Shown in pieces: positions 53,325-62,583 of a stretch of DNA of 64,000 nucleotides. The position numbers and the translations under genes are program-made. This DNA is from Neobacillus sp. FSL H8-0543 (lineage in GTDB: Bacteria > Bacillota > Bacilli > Bacillales > Cytobacillaceae): NCBI RefSeq assembly GCF_038592905.1, contig NZ_CP151943.1:1-64000 (forward strand), read 5' to 3'. Positions within the stretch are counted from its first letter, which is position 1, and every line of letters begins with the position of its first letter. Under the pieces are notes generated by a model, which saw only the letters and a program-made list of their open reading frames with translations, searched no databases and had not been told where the DNA came from.

Positions 53325-53717
53325 TTATGACTTCGGCTTTTTCAATTTGACTTCAGCTTTCTTTACATCCTCTTCCACTCTGTATTTTACTATCTCGCTA
53401 ATTAAATCATATGGTAACGGCTTTTCTATTGGAAATTGCACTGCACCTTTTGAGCTCTTAAAGTTCGATAACTTATGCTTAAAAGCAGCGATTCCACTAG
53501 GAGTTGGATAAAATCCTATATGATTTTTAAATGCAGCGAAATGCACTAGATTTCCATGTAAAGCAAATGTAGGCATTTGATAGCTTATCTTTTCAGTTGC
53601 ATTTGGTGCCGATTCTTTTATCACTTTTCTTAACCTATTAAGTATCTCCTTAACCTCAGGAGGAAATTGTAAAATGTATTCATCAATTGTTTTATATGTA
53701 ATTTTATTTACTTCCAT
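53325..53717 (-). CDS. DUF1801 family protein
   Basis: About 130 residues: TIDEYILQFPPEVKEILNRLRKVIKESAPNATEKISYQMPTFALHGNLVHFAAFKNHIGFYP is the DUF1801/YdhG pattern, with KGAVQFPIEKPLPYDLI at the end. Small, soluble, iron-chaperone-like fold but no proven function. ATG 53717 after AGAAAGGA is chosen; the upstream 13 codons lack an RBS. Confidence 0.88.
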   Translation of the reverse strand: MEVNKITYKTIDEYILQFPPEVKEILNRLRKVIKESAPNATEKISYQMPTFALHGNLVHFAAFKNHIGFYPTPSGIAAFKHKLSNFKSSKGAVQFPIEKPLPYDLISEIVKYRVEEDVKKAEVKLKKPKS

Positions 53718-53756
53718 GGTATTTCCTTTCTCTATTACAAATTTTATGTTTCTCAA

Positions 53757-54130
53757 GCATTAAAGAGTTCTAATCGTTCTTCTTATGTAAGTTCAATCGC
53801 TACTTCACACACATGCAACCATATACCAACGCCCTTTGAACATGATTATATCAAGTCTTTATCGTTATGGTCAAAAAAGCAACAAACTTTACGAAAACTG
53901 CCATATTAACAGGAGACTGAAAAAATATCAATTCCAAGCAAAACTAAAACAAAGCTAGGAATGGCTGAGAGCAAACACACATGAAACTACGCAAACTAAT
54001 TGGAAGATGCCTAGCACTTTACTAGTGACATTTGGGAAGGAAAGACTCGATAACTAGAATCGTTATTTGCAGGATATGCTATCAAGTGAAAATAACGAGA
54101 AGAAAAACTAAAATTATTGGAGGAATCACA
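53757..54130. other. Intergenic region
   Basis: No gene, RNA or clear regulatory motif recognised between the divergent DUF1801 and AHSA1 genes. Confidence 0.5.
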
Positions 54131-54625
54131 ATGTCAACTCAAATCAAAATCACTCATACTTTCAATGCTCTACGTGATCTTGTGTTTAAGGCATTTACTG
54201 AATCAGAACAACTAAAGAACTGGTGGGGGCCAAAAGGATGGACGTTTGAGGTTTCTAAAGCAGATTTCCGTCAGGGTGGTGTCTTTCATTACAGCCAGAA
54301 ACCTGCTGACGGCAACGTAATGTGGGTTAAATTTGTATACAGTGAAATTATTGCACCAGAGAAAATCGTTTACACTAGTTTCTTTTCCGATGAAGAAGGT
54401 AACACTGTACGTGCACCCTTTAACTCAAATTGGCCAATGGAAACCCTGAATACCATTACCTTCATCGAGGACCAAGGAAAAACAACCCTTACAATGATTG
54501 TGGTTCCCGTATCCCCAACTGAGGAAGAGATTAAAACCTTTGAGGATTCAAAAGAGATGGCTCAGGAAGGATATACCGGAACCTTTGATCAATTAGATGA
54601 ATACCTAACAAAGGTAAACCATTAA
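54131..54625 (+). CDS. SRPBCC/AHSA1 domain protein
   Basis: 164 residues: ITHTFNALRDLVFKAFTESEQLKNWWGPKGWTFEVSKADFRQGGVFHY is the classical activator-of-Hsp90-like START fold with the WWGP motif, ending in GTFDQLDEYL. Third AHSA1 protein in the window. ATG 54131 after GGAGGAA; an upstream in-frame extension is not preceded by an RBS. Confidence 0.9.
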   Translation: MSTQIKITHTFNALRDLVFKAFTESEQLKNWWGPKGWTFEVSKADFRQGGVFHYSQKPADGNVMWVKFVYSEIIAPEKIVYTSFFSDEEGNTVRAPFNSNWPMETLNTITFIEDQGKTTLTMIVVPVSPTEEEIKTFEDSKEMAQEGYTGTFDQLDEYLTKVNH

Positions 54626-54637
54626 AATAGCCGCAGC

Positions 54638-54671
54638 AAAAAACACCAACCACCGGTGTTTTTTGTTTTTT
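54638..54671 (+). terminator. Terminator
   Basis: CAAAAAACACC (54638-54648) pairs with GGTGTTTTTTG (54655-54665) and is followed by TTTTTT. Confidence 0.85.
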
Positions 54672-54794
54672 ATAACCTATTAGGACACTTACTCCATATA
54701 TTCTTTTCCTCAGTTTATGGAAATTCATGTTAAAATGAGATGATTGTTTTATTGTTTAATAAAAGTATTTTTTTCATAAAGGGTGATTCTTTTT

Positions 54795-54875
54795 ATGGCT
54801 AGCAAACCAAAAATTCAAATTGTTGATAATAGTGAATTACGAAATCAGATTGGAAAAAGGAGTATTCCAAAGTGA
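54795..54875 (+). CDS. 26-residue ORF coupled to the BNR-propeller gene
   Basis: ATG 54795 has AAAGGGTGA seven bases upstream. The peptide MASKPKIQIVDNSELRNQIG + KRSIPK is soluble and ends in TGA that overlaps the GTG start of the next gene (GTGA, 54872). The next gene's RBS AAAGGAG lies inside it. Unknown; perhaps a small partner protein or a truncated gene start that now acts as a translational leader. Confidence 0.35.
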   Translation: MASKPKIQIVDNSELRNQIGKRSIPK

Positions 54876-55798
54876 AAAAAACTATCCTTGGTGCCGCTTT
54901 TATTATCATTATTAGTATAACCATTGCCACATTCTTTTTCGAACAGCACCCAGAATTAACTGGACCAGAATTGAATCAACGAAATGAAAAGCTTGACACA
55001 CAAGAAGTAAAACCACCACAGCCGATTCCCCTACAGCCCATCTATATAGAAGATTCTATTGGATACTCTCTGCAAAACAATCAATTACAAATCACCTACA
55101 ATAAAGGAATGGATTGGATTGTTGTCCCCGTTGATAAAGTGCAATTGTTTGCAGGAGAATATAATGGAAACGAGCAAGAACTTATTGAGAAAAGCTATAT
55201 ACTTACGCAAAATCGTGCCACTTTCTTATTTTCTGAGGGTGATAGAATTAAATTAATTTATTCTCTAAATCAAGGGAAAACATGGGAACATACTGTTGTT
55301 AGGGAGGAATATCTGCCCATCCGTTTCCGAAAAGTGGCCTTTTTAAATGAGTCCTTTGGTTATGTCATCATATCAGGTGACCGCACCATGTCACAAGAAT
55401 GGAATGCTGTCTATCTAACGAAGGATGGCGGGAAACAATGGAAAGAAACGACTCATTCAAATGTCACAAGATTGATTTATGATGGTGGGTTTGTTGATGA
55501 AAACACTGGCTTTCTCTCCTTCGGCATCCTTAATCCAGTAGAACCAGATCTTCACGTTACACAAGATGGCGGGAACTCCTGGAGTCCAACAGTTGTTACT
55601 ATTCCAGAGAAGTATCATCAAATCTTTGTGATGGCTGAAACTCCTTTTAAAGAAGAAGAACACTTGGCCGTTCATATCAATCAAGGACCTAATGGTGACT
55701 ACCAGGGCGGAAAAGTGAAGGGAAAATTCATTTCCAACGATAACGGCAAAACGTGGGAGTTTTCCATGGAGGTATTACCAAATGAATCCGACTATTAA
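54872..55798 (+). CDS. Membrane-anchored BNR/YCF48-like propeller protein
   Basis: 308 residues. One N-terminal membrane helix (ILGAAFIIIISITIATFFF), a Pro-rich linker, then a beta-propeller with Asp-box/BNR repeats: NQGKTWEH, TKDGGKQWKE, TQDGGNSWSP and SNDNGKTWEF. It is displayed outside the membrane. Function unknown. Overlaps the next gene by 17 bp, so the two likely work together. Confidence 0.75.
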   Translation: MKKTILGAAFIIIISITIATFFFEQHPELTGPELNQRNEKLDTQEVKPPQPIPLQPIYIEDSIGYSLQNNQLQITYNKGMDWIVVPVDKVQLFAGEYNGNEQELIEKSYILTQNRATFLFSEGDRIKLIYSLNQGKTWEHTVVREEYLPIRFRKVAFLNESFGYVIISGDRTMSQEWNAVYLTKDGGKQWKETTHSNVTRLIYDGGFVDENTGFLSFGILNPVEPDLHVTQDGGNSWSPTVVTIPEKYHQIFVMAETPFKEEEHLAVHINQGPNGDYQGGKVKGKFISNDNGKTWEFSMEVLPNESDY

Positions 55799-56684
55799 TC
55801 AAAAGAAGAAAATTGGCGGCTGGTTGTTTTTTCTCTTTTCCATCATGCTCTTTTGTGCCCAAATGGGATACTTCTTTTTACAATCAAGATACAATGTGGA
55901 GTATACAGACAATCGAATTTTTTATCTGATTAACATCTTGATTCTTATCTCCCTTGTCCTTACCATTTTTCTACTGTTTACTGTAACTAAGAAGTGGAAA
56001 ATGATTATCGTAAGTATCCTAGTGGTTCTTACTCTCCTGCTTGTGGGCCTGATGATAAACCATAGCAAAAGAATAAATCATATTATAAGTATCTCATCTG
56101 ACTTCAAAAATGTCTTAGTCATAAAAGAAAACAGAGCAACCGGTCAGGCAAGCTATTATCGAACTTACTACGGAATATTTGCTCGTCCAAAGGAAATGTT
56201 TCCCTATCGGACAATTGGCGAGTTTAAGGTGAAATGGTTAGAGAAAGACATTGTAGCCGTTACCTACAAAGATTCTATCCATAGCATACACCAATATATT
56301 GGGACATATGGTGATCGTAATGAAGGCTCTTATTCCTATGTTGGTCCATCAATCCATGGGCAATGGCAAACGGAAAGCGTTCGACTTATCAGTGATTCTG
56401 AAGGAATTACAATTGACAATAACGGAGAAGTTGAAATTTATGACTGGAAAAACATTGTGCAATTTGGGACAATAGCAGTTGTTTTGATGAAAAATAATGA
56501 AGCCACTTTGATGAACAATAATGAAGCCGAATGGACAATAGCATTAAATGAAAACTTCAACAGTAACTCAAATGCCGCGATACCTCCCTCAGGTGAAATA
56601 ACTTTATATAAAGCTACTATGGACATTATTGAGCCGTTAACGCTGGTATATGAGGGTGAGGCTGATGCTCAACCTAAGCAGTAG
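55782..56684 (+). CDS. Unknown membrane protein
   Basis: 300 residues: three membrane helices (about 14-33, 47-66 and 73-92) and a soluble C-terminal beta-rich domain with no recognised motif. It starts within the end of the propeller gene (GGAGGT eight bases before ATG 55782). No family recognised. Confidence 0.65.
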   Translation: MNPTINQKKKIGGWLFFLFSIMLFCAQMGYFFLQSRYNVEYTDNRIFYLINILILISLVLTIFLLFTVTKKWKMIIVSILVVLTLLLVGLMINHSKRINHIISISSDFKNVLVIKENRATGQASYYRTYYGIFARPKEMFPYRTIGEFKVKWLEKDIVAVTYKDSIHSIHQYIGTYGDRNEGSYSYVGPSIHGQWQTESVRLISDSEGITIDNNGEVEIYDWKNIVQFGTIAVVLMKNNEATLMNNNEAEWTIALNENFNSNSNAAIPPSGEITLYKATMDIIEPLTLVYEGEADAQPKQ

Positions 56685-56708
56685 TTTTTTCCGTGGATAA
56701 ATTATAAA

Positions 56709-56732
56709 GGGATGGTGCATTTCCACCATCCC
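56709..56732. terminator. Hairpin terminator
   Basis: GGGATGGTG/CACCATCCC (9 bp) after the membrane protein gene. The T tract is weak; it faces the end of the minus-strand gene at 56786 too. Confidence 0.6.
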
Positions 56733-56785
56733 CTTGCATTTATAGGACTATAGGTTTATCTAAATGAGACCCGTTCCCCTGTACC

Positions 56786-57055
56786 TTAATTTCGGTTTAT
56801 TAAGTAGAAAACTATATTAATAATACCAATTACCAACAATGCACCGCCATTAATAAAAAGCCCCACCATTTGACTGATCCCATCTGTTTCAGTAAAAAAC
56901 CACCAGATACTTGAACCTCCTAATATTAAACCAGGAATGACAAAAGAAATGAGCAATAGTTGACCCATTTTCTTTGTCTTTTTTAAAGAAAAATACCCAA
57001 AAACTGTTATTAACAGAGATAACCCGATAAAACCAAAGAATAAAACCAATTTCAC
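56786..57055 (-). CDS. Small three-helix membrane protein
   Basis: About 89 residues with three membrane helices (about 1-23, 32-52, 63-85) and short basic loops (SLKKTKKMGQ). Not recognised. GTG 57055, eight bases after AGGAG, is the likely start; GTG 57064 is too close to it. Confidence 0.55.
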   Translation of the reverse strand: MKLVLFFGFIGLSLLITVFGYFSLKKTKKMGQLLLISFVIPGLILGGSSIWWFFTETDGISQMVGLFINGGALLVIGIINIVFYLINRN

Positions 57056-57166
57056 AACTATCACTCCTAGTGTAATATTACACTAATTATAACAATATTA
57101 CCCACCTTTAGGAATGCCCATTTTAAGCTTTCTTAAAAAATTTCTTTGTTATACAAAGTGATAAAC

Positions 57167-57205
57167 AAAGCAAAGGGATGGTGCCTTCGCACATCCCTTT
57201 GCTTT
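57167..57205 (-). terminator. Terminator of the HMGL-like gene
   Basis: AAAGCAAAGGGATG (57167-57180) pairs with CATCCCTTTGCTTT (57192-57205), with T-rich sequence after it on the minus strand. Confidence 0.85.
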
Positions 57206-57229
57206 ACTAGAAAAATTCAATTATAGTGT

Positions 57230-58189
57230 TCATTTCGACGCCGTAGCAAGAGTAACTTCGGGTGATGTTACTTTGTCATAAAAATCTACAAATTTATCAC
57301 GATCAGCGCTGTCACGGTAAGCCATGGCAACACGTGGATGTTCATTTAATACACCAGAAATCATGTAAGGAATAATATAGCCCCATTCCCACGTTTGACG
57401 CATTTCGAGCATGTGCTTTTCAATGATTCCAAGAACGGGTTTAATCTCATAGCTTGATTTTTGGATATAGCTAACTAATAGCTCTGTGTTACAGTTTCCT
57501 GCCGCACGTCCCATCCCATATACAGACGAGTCCATAAATGTTACTCCATTTCGATAAGCAGTTAAAGTATTAGCAAATGCTAGTTGCATGTTGTTGTGTG
57601 CATGAACTCCGAGCTGCTTATTTGGTATCATCGCTTGAAACTTTTTCACTTGATGCTCAATATCCGCAGGCTCTAAACTTCCAAAGGAATCCACGATATA
57701 TACAACATCTACCGGGCTTTCCTTTACCAATTTGAATGCTTCAATCAGCTGAGTTTCCGGTACACTCGATAAAGCCATGATATTCAGCGACGTCTCATAG
57801 CCCAAATCATGGAACATTTGCACAAGCTCTAAACCTTTATCAACTTCACGGATATAGCATGCCACTCGAATCATATCTAAAGGACTATGTTCTCGCGGTA
57901 AAATATCATTTGGGTCTACACGTCCAATATCTACTAGTGCAGATAGCTTTGTGAATTTTTTCTCAGGAATGATTTCTTTAAGAAAATTATCGTCCAGAAA
58001 CCTCCATGGATTAGGCTCGGTCGCATTAAGTAGCTTAGGGGAATTTTTGTAGCCAATCTCCATGTATTCTACACCGGCTGCACTTAAGCCATTATATAAG
58101 TCCTGAACAAATTCAACACTAAAATCCCAATTGTTAACCAAACCGCCATCTCGAATCGTACAGTCTATAATTTTGCTTCGATTTTGCAT
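57230..58189 (-). CDS. HMGL-like aldolase domain protein (DRE-TIM family)
   Basis: 319-residue TIM barrel. The DRE-TIM signature is IIDCTIRDGGLVNNWDFS, and HAHNNMQLAFANTLTAYRNG holds the metal-binding H-x-H. GMGRAAGNCNTELLV is the GxGxxxGN motif at the C-terminal end. Related to 4-hydroxy-2-oxovalerate aldolase and HMG-CoA lyase; the extra C-terminal segment (MRQTWEWGYIIPYMISG) marks a subclass found near polysaccharide or antibiotic genes. ATG 58189 after GGGGGAA. Confidence 0.75.
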   Translation of the reverse strand: MQNRSKIIDCTIRDGGLVNNWDFSVEFVQDLYNGLSAAGVEYMEIGYKNSPKLLNATEPNPWRFLDDNFLKEIIPEKKFTKLSALVDIGRVDPNDILPREHSPLDMIRVACYIREVDKGLELVQMFHDLGYETSLNIMALSSVPETQLIEAFKLVKESPVDVVYIVDSFGSLEPADIEHQVKKFQAMIPNKQLGVHAHNNMQLAFANTLTAYRNGVTFMDSSVYGMGRAAGNCNTELLVSYIQKSSYEIKPVLGIIEKHMLEMRQTWEWGYIIPYMISGVLNEHPRVAMAYRDSADRDKFVDFYDKVTSPEVTLATASK

Positions 58190-58365
58190 GTTGTATTTTC
58201 CCCCTGTTTTATCCAATATTTAATGATACGACTATTCCATTTTTACTTTTTCGCTTTTAAGTACTAAAGATTTCTTATAGTGTTTATATCACGGTTCATT
58301 AAATGATGTCAACCAATTTTCCGAAAATTCATTTATATATTACAGTGGAAAATCAGGGGCCTGTA

Positions 58366-58893
58366 CTATTTTCTAATATCATTCTTATTAATGGATCCTT
58401 CATGTTGAAGAAGCCATTCTTTTCTCCACAATCCACCTGCATAACCTGTTAGTTTCCCGCTGCTGCCTATTATTCGGTGACAGGGTACGACAATAGTTAA
58501 TTTATTTTTTCCGTTAGCACTTCCCACTGCTCTGACGGCCTTTTCATTCCCTATTGAAACAGCAATATCGCGATAGGATCCTGTTTGAGCGTAAGGTATG
58601 CTTGTTAAAGCATTCCATACCTTTTTCTGAAAATCAGTACCCTCTAAAAGAAACGGGATTGTAAAACTAGTTCGTTCCCCTTTAAAGTATTCATCCAGTT
58701 GGTCATAGCAATCTACTAGCACCTTTGGAAGATCATCTTTTTTGTTATGTACGGGTTTCTCTTGATCAGAAAACAGGATAGAGCAAATACCTTCATTCGT
58801 CCCTTCTATTTCAAGCACTCCAATCGGTGTTTGGTAATCTACTTTATATAATGCAATCACTGTTTTACCATTCCTTCCTATGTATTCTTCCAT
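58366..58893 (-). CDS. ogt: Methylated-DNA-protein cysteine methyltransferase
   Basis: 175 residues. O6-alkylguanine repair: an N-terminal ribonuclease-like domain, FQKKVWNALTSIPYAQTGSYRDIA for the DNA-binding helix, AVRAVGSANGKNKL, the active site VVPCHRII (Cys138), then GYAGGLWRKEWLLQHEG. A GTG about 11 codons downstream (VIALYKVDY, after AAGGAATGG) could be the real start. Confidence 0.93.
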   Translation of the reverse strand: MEEYIGRNGKTVIALYKVDYQTPIGVLEIEGTNEGICSILFSDQEKPVHNKKDDLPKVLVDCYDQLDEYFKGERTSFTIPFLLEGTDFQKKVWNALTSIPYAQTGSYRDIAVSIGNEKAVRAVGSANGKNKLTIVVPCHRIIGSSGKLTGYAGGLWRKEWLLQHEGSINKNDIRK

Positions 58894-58934
58894 CTTCTAC
58901 CTTTTCGTTTCACCAGCATTGATTAGTTAAATCC

Positions 58935-59150
58935 TCAAGTTCCTAATTTTAAATAAACTACCCCCGAAATAATAAAATCAATTATACCGAAGAGAGCAAA
59001 TATTAATGCTATTTTTGTTCTAAAACTTCTGCCATCGGAGGTTTCTGTATGAAAATTTGCTCTTTGACGGTCTCCATCTACCCATGCCCCGACAAGAATG
59101 CCAGAAATAATAATACAGACAATCCCTGTAATTAGAAAAAATTGAAACAC
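58935..59150 (-). CDS. DUF5316 family small membrane protein
   Basis: 71 residues with two membrane helices (3-24 and 46-66) around a polar loop that contains AWVDGDRQRANFHTETSDGRSFR, the conserved G-D-R-x-R-A-N-F-H motif of DUF5316. Start GTG 59150 after AAGGGGGAG. Function unknown. Confidence 0.8.
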   Translation of the reverse strand: MFQFFLITGIVCIIISGILVGAWVDGDRQRANFHTETSDGRSFRTKIALIFALFGIIDFIISGVVYLKLGT

Positions 59151-59278
59151 TAATACTCCCCCTTAATTTGTTACTTATATATTATAATACCTTTCGCAGC
59201 TAAAAGGTGTTTCCAAGGTAGAAAAAGGCATTAAGCACTGCTCAACACCTCTTTACAACTATATGAAAAGATTTGTAT

Positions 59279-59959
59279 TTATTTTTGAGGCACTTCAACG
59301 ATATTGCCGCTTTCGGTAATAAAAATGGCTTTTCGATTGGTGTAATCTTCAGTATCGTAGTAGATTCTTGTTAGAACAGGGAAATGACTAGTTTGGAGGT
59401 AAGCTGCAAGCTTTTCGATATTTTCATATACAGCTGCTTGTTCCTTCTCCGTTTTTCCAAACCAATCTTCCTTCAAAACAATCATTAATACACTTTGATA
59501 TCCTGCATCATAATGAAGTGATTGGTAGGTTGGAATATTGGGTCCAACATCTTCTTCCAGTTGCCGGTCAACAGTAAACCTAGATTGAACTAAATCTGGA
59601 AATAACTCGAGAATGTAGTTTTTTAGCGGATCAGCGACGGGTGAATCCCATAACACAGCTGGATACAAATCAGCATATCCATTCTCTGTATCTGGTGAAA
59701 CCGCAACCTCGAAATTTAAATTAGGATTCTGCTCAGAAGAAGCTACGGCATAATAGCCTGAACCAAGTGGATTATATCTGACCTTACGGATTGTAAAATC
59801 ATCTTGATATTTTTCAGATAAATACGAAATCATTGCTTTTTTTTGCTCAGACTTGCCCCAAGGTGTCCCGTTAAATTGGGTATATACAAAAAAGACCACC
59901 AAAAGGAAAACAAAACTAACAATATACACTAATATCTTTCCAGCTTTCATGGTCATCAC
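59279..59959 (-). CDS. Membrane-anchored protein, YfjL-like
   Basis: 226 residues: one N-terminal membrane helix (about 7-26) and an exported domain with GTPWGKSEQKKAMISYLSEKY...VRYNPLGSGYYAVASSE, a pattern of Bacillus YfjL-like proteins, whose function is not known. The start is uncertain among three close ATG/Met codons; RBS AAGGAGTGATGACC overlaps them. Confidence 0.6.
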   Translation of the reverse strand: MMTMKAGKILVYIVSFVFLLVVFFVYTQFNGTPWGKSEQKKAMISYLSEKYQDDFTIRKVRYNPLGSGYYAVASSEQNPNLNFEVAVSPDTENGYADLYPAVLWDSPVADPLKNYILELFPDLVQSRFTVDRQLEEDVGPNIPTYQSLHYDAGYQSVLMIVLKEDWFGKTEKEQAAVYENIEKLAAYLQTSHFPVLTRIYYDTEDYTNRKAIFITESGNIVEVPQK

Positions 59960-60317
59960 TCCTTCAAATATAGTTTATTCTGGACAGATTTTTTCTAAAA
60001 CTACATTAATTCCAAACAATACTAAGGAGTTAATAACAAGAAGGGTAAAGAACCACGAGAACCGTCACCATGTTTCAAAATTGACAGGAAATTTACATTT
60101 ATTCAATACCTGCTTAATATTTCTTGTTTATACTGCATGTATAAGGGATTGATTTTGGGAGGGAGTTGATTAGATGCTAGAGTTGATGATACGACTTGTC
60201 ATTTTAATTCCAATCTGTACGGTCACCCCTTTGTAAAAGGAATATTCATTATTAACAGGATGGAATCTTTCCTATTACTTGTCTATATTCCACTTATTTT
60301 CCTCTAAGCCACGACCA
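59960..60317. other. Intergenic region with a tiny ORF
   Basis: Apart from the small ORF at 60174-60236 no gene is seen; a TATACT box (60130-60135) lies upstream of it. Confidence 0.45.
60174..60236 (+). CDS. 20-residue hydrophobic ORF
   Basis: ATG 60174 with GGGAGGGAG eight bases upstream opens MLELMIRLVILIPICTVTPL, a single hydrophobic helix, then stops. It might be a membrane micropeptide or the truncated start of a transporter. The unusually strong RBS argues against chance. Confidence 0.3.
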   Translation: MLELMIRLVILIPICTVTPL

Positions 60318-60647
60318 TTACAAACTCTTTTCCATCCTTCTTCTTTTTGAAAAGTTAACAATTCCCATAAGTAAACAGACCATTGAGAACGCCCAAACAA
60401 CACCAGCAATCCCAAATTGAAGGGAGATTTCTTCAGAAGCCATTGGGTGGTTAAAATCAAAGGAAATTGCCTTTATAAAAAAATATATAGCTAAAGTGAA
60501 AAACAGAAAATGGGCTAATGTCCAGATATAAGCAGAGCTATTATTTTTATTTTTTATCCAAAGAAACAGGGTCGTTAAAATAACAATACCCATTACAATC
60601 GCGAAACCTCCGATCAACATACCCCTTACTTCTTGTTCTAATGGCAT
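60318..60647 (-). CDS. Small membrane protein of unknown function
   Basis: About 109 residues with three membrane helices (about 9-30, 40-58, 75-96) and a basic tail SKRRRMEKSL. ATG 60647 lies after GAGGAGG; the codons upstream overlap that site. No family recognised. Confidence 0.6.
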   Translation of the reverse strand: MPLEQEVRGMLIGGFAIVMGIVILTTLFLWIKNKNNSSAYIWTLAHFLFFTLAIYFFIKAISFDFNHPMASEEISLQFGIAGVVWAFSMVCLLMGIVNFSKRRRMEKSL

Positions 60648-60690
60648 TATGCGCCTCCTCATACATATTTTTCTAATTTTAATTATAACA

Positions 60691-60716
60691 AAACGATGCC
60701 CTATTAGGCATCGTTT
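60691..60716 (-). terminator. Terminator of the serine hydrolase gene
   Basis: AAACGATGCC/GGCATCGTTT perfect 10-bp stem with a 6-base loop, touching the stop codon; TTTTG follows on the minus strand. Confidence 0.85.
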
Positions 60717-61762
60717 CAGCTATCACTATTTCTCACTTTTTCAATTCTTATTACTTCTTCTTCAATCGCACGCATGATGTCAAATGCTCCATCAGACTTG
60801 TTGGAGCATACTACAACCTTAATAGAAAGGTCAGGATAATAGGCAGAATGAAAGCTAACCCCGGGATCATATCCCATGATATGGTATTTCAGGATGCTGG
60901 TTCCTGTCTTTTTAATCCAAACCCCATAACCATAGAAACCATTTTCATTTACTTGCGTATGAATGGATAAAAGCATATTAGTCAACGTTTTACATAGTAG
61001 TCGGTGATTCAAAAGTGCATCCCAAAGCTTTGCCATGTCATTAACCGTTACAAATGCACCGCCATCTGCCCCACCTTTTACAGGCAGCGAATAAATATTT
61101 GTTTTCCATGAACCATCTGGTTGATCGATATAACCATAAGCTGTGTTAGGCGGCAGCGCATCAAATGAAAAATATCCTGAGTCAGTCATCTTTGCTTTAT
61201 TGAAAATCTGCTTTTGGACGTAGTCAGAAAAATCCAGTTTGCTTACACTTTCAACTATTAATCCCAACAAAATATAACCCGCATTGTTGTAATGAAACTT
61301 TTCTCCAACCGGAGATTTCATCGGCTCGCTTTGGAAAAATGGTAGAAAATCGCTTCCCTTCCTAATGTGATACATAGGGGTATCAATCCACAATTCCTCA
61401 AAATCCTTCATTAGTTCCTCATCAAAATAATCTGGTATTCCTGACATGTGTATCAGCAAATGATGAACGGTTATATTTTCATCAAATCGTGGAAAATCAA
61501 GATCCAGACAATCAGTTATTTTAGAATTAAAAGATAGTTTTCCAGCCTCGACGAGTTGGCAAATGGCTATTGCAGTGAAAAGTTTGCATCCCGATGCAAT
61601 TCCAAAGCGAGTCGCTGAATTATTTTTTAATTGTTCAGATCGATTAGCGTATCCAAAGCTGGTATCTACCAAAATATGATCCTTCTCTTCAACAAACACC
61701 GAGCCTGAAAAATCAACTTTCTTTTGAATATTTAAAATGACTTCTGGTAAATTGGAGTTCAT
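60716..61762 (-). CDS. Serine hydrolase, class C beta-lactamase-like
   Basis: 348 residues of the beta-lactamase/DD-peptidase fold without a signal peptide. Nucleophile motif S-x-x-K is SGCK (Ser57, Lys60), the second motif is YNNAG near residue 157, and a GGADGG segment follows. Cytoplasmic members act as esterases or D-amino-peptidases. The substrate is unknown. RBS GAGGTGAT, ATG 61762. Confidence 0.88.
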   Translation of the reverse strand: MNSNLPEVILNIQKKVDFSGSVFVEEKDHILVDTSFGYANRSEQLKNNSATRFGIASGCKLFTAIAICQLVEAGKLSFNSKITDCLDLDFPRFDENITVHHLLIHMSGIPDYFDEELMKDFEELWIDTPMYHIRKGSDFLPFFQSEPMKSPVGEKFHYNNAGYILLGLIVESVSKLDFSDYVQKQIFNKAKMTDSGYFSFDALPPNTAYGYIDQPDGSWKTNIYSLPVKGGADGGAFVTVNDMAKLWDALLNHRLLCKTLTNMLLSIHTQVNENGFYGYGVWIKKTGTSILKYHIMGYDPGVSFHSAYYPDLSIKVVVCSNKSDGAFDIMRAIEEEVIRIEKVRNSDS

Positions 61763-62034
61763 TACTAATCACCTCTAAAATGTTTTTTCGTCTAATTCTC
61801 CTCTATATTAGTTCTAGAAAAACATTTTCCTTTAAATTTATGTTATTACAACTGTTATCCTAGTAACAATATTCATTACCTCTAATAACTTCATATTAAA
61901 GTAATGCACTAGTCCTAGAAATACTTTCCCCTGCACCAATTACTACCTTTATATCTTTTTGAATCAATGACAACCCAACACCTCTAATTATTCAAACTTC
62001 CTTTGTTTTCTCCAATTACCTATAATGGATGGAA
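61763..62034. other. Intergenic region
   Basis: AT-rich; no gene, hairpin or operator recognised. Confidence 0.5.
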
Positions 62035-62583
62035 CTAGTTGTCATTAAATCTCCCCATCAATATAGTATTATAGTATATCCCGTCAGAGAGAATTTTGTC
62101 CCTTTTTAATATTCCTTCCACCTCAAAACCAAATTTTTTATACAATTCTATAGCTATATTATTGGTTTCAAGAACATTCAGTGTTATTTTTCCAATACCA
62201 TTTGAGTCCGCCCAATGAATAGATTCTTTTAGAAGATTCTTTCCGATTCCATATCCCCAATATTCTTGTAAGACACAGACTCCAAACTCTACTTTATGTG
62301 ATGTTCTTTTCAATTTGTTCCCTTCACATCTTGAAAAACCTACAATTCTTTCATTCACTTGGGCAACTAAAAATAGATTTTTACTACTTTCAGTATCCAC
62401 TTTAATGATCTGTTTAAAGCCTGATTCATCTATGTAGTTCTCGCCTTTTACTCTATCTAAGTTTTCTGTTTCACCATCAATCTGCAATCTTAAATCAGAC
62501 AAGTTTTTCGCATCTTTCTCAGTTGCAGACCTCACAATATAACGGAAATCATTAATAATAAATTCCTTTTGGTTAACTCTCAA
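62035..62583 (-). CDS. GNAT family N-acetyltransferase
   Basis: 182 residues: RYIVRSATEKDAKNLSDLR at the start, FSRCEGNKLKRTSHKVEFGVCVLQEYWGYGIGKNLLKESIHWA containing the acetyl-CoA loop (YWGYGIG), and a motif-B helix NNIAIELYKKFGFEVEGILKRD. Similar to RimJ/YkkB-like acetyltransferases of L-Phe/amine type. TTG start at 62583 after GGGAGGG. Confidence 0.88.
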   Translation of the reverse strand: MRVNQKEFIINDFRYIVRSATEKDAKNLSDLRLQIDGETENLDRVKGENYIDESGFKQIIKVDTESSKNLFLVAQVNERIVGFSRCEGNKLKRTSHKVEFGVCVLQEYWGYGIGKNLLKESIHWADSNGIGKITLNVLETNNIAIELYKKFGFEVEGILKRDKILSDGIYYNTILMGRFNDN

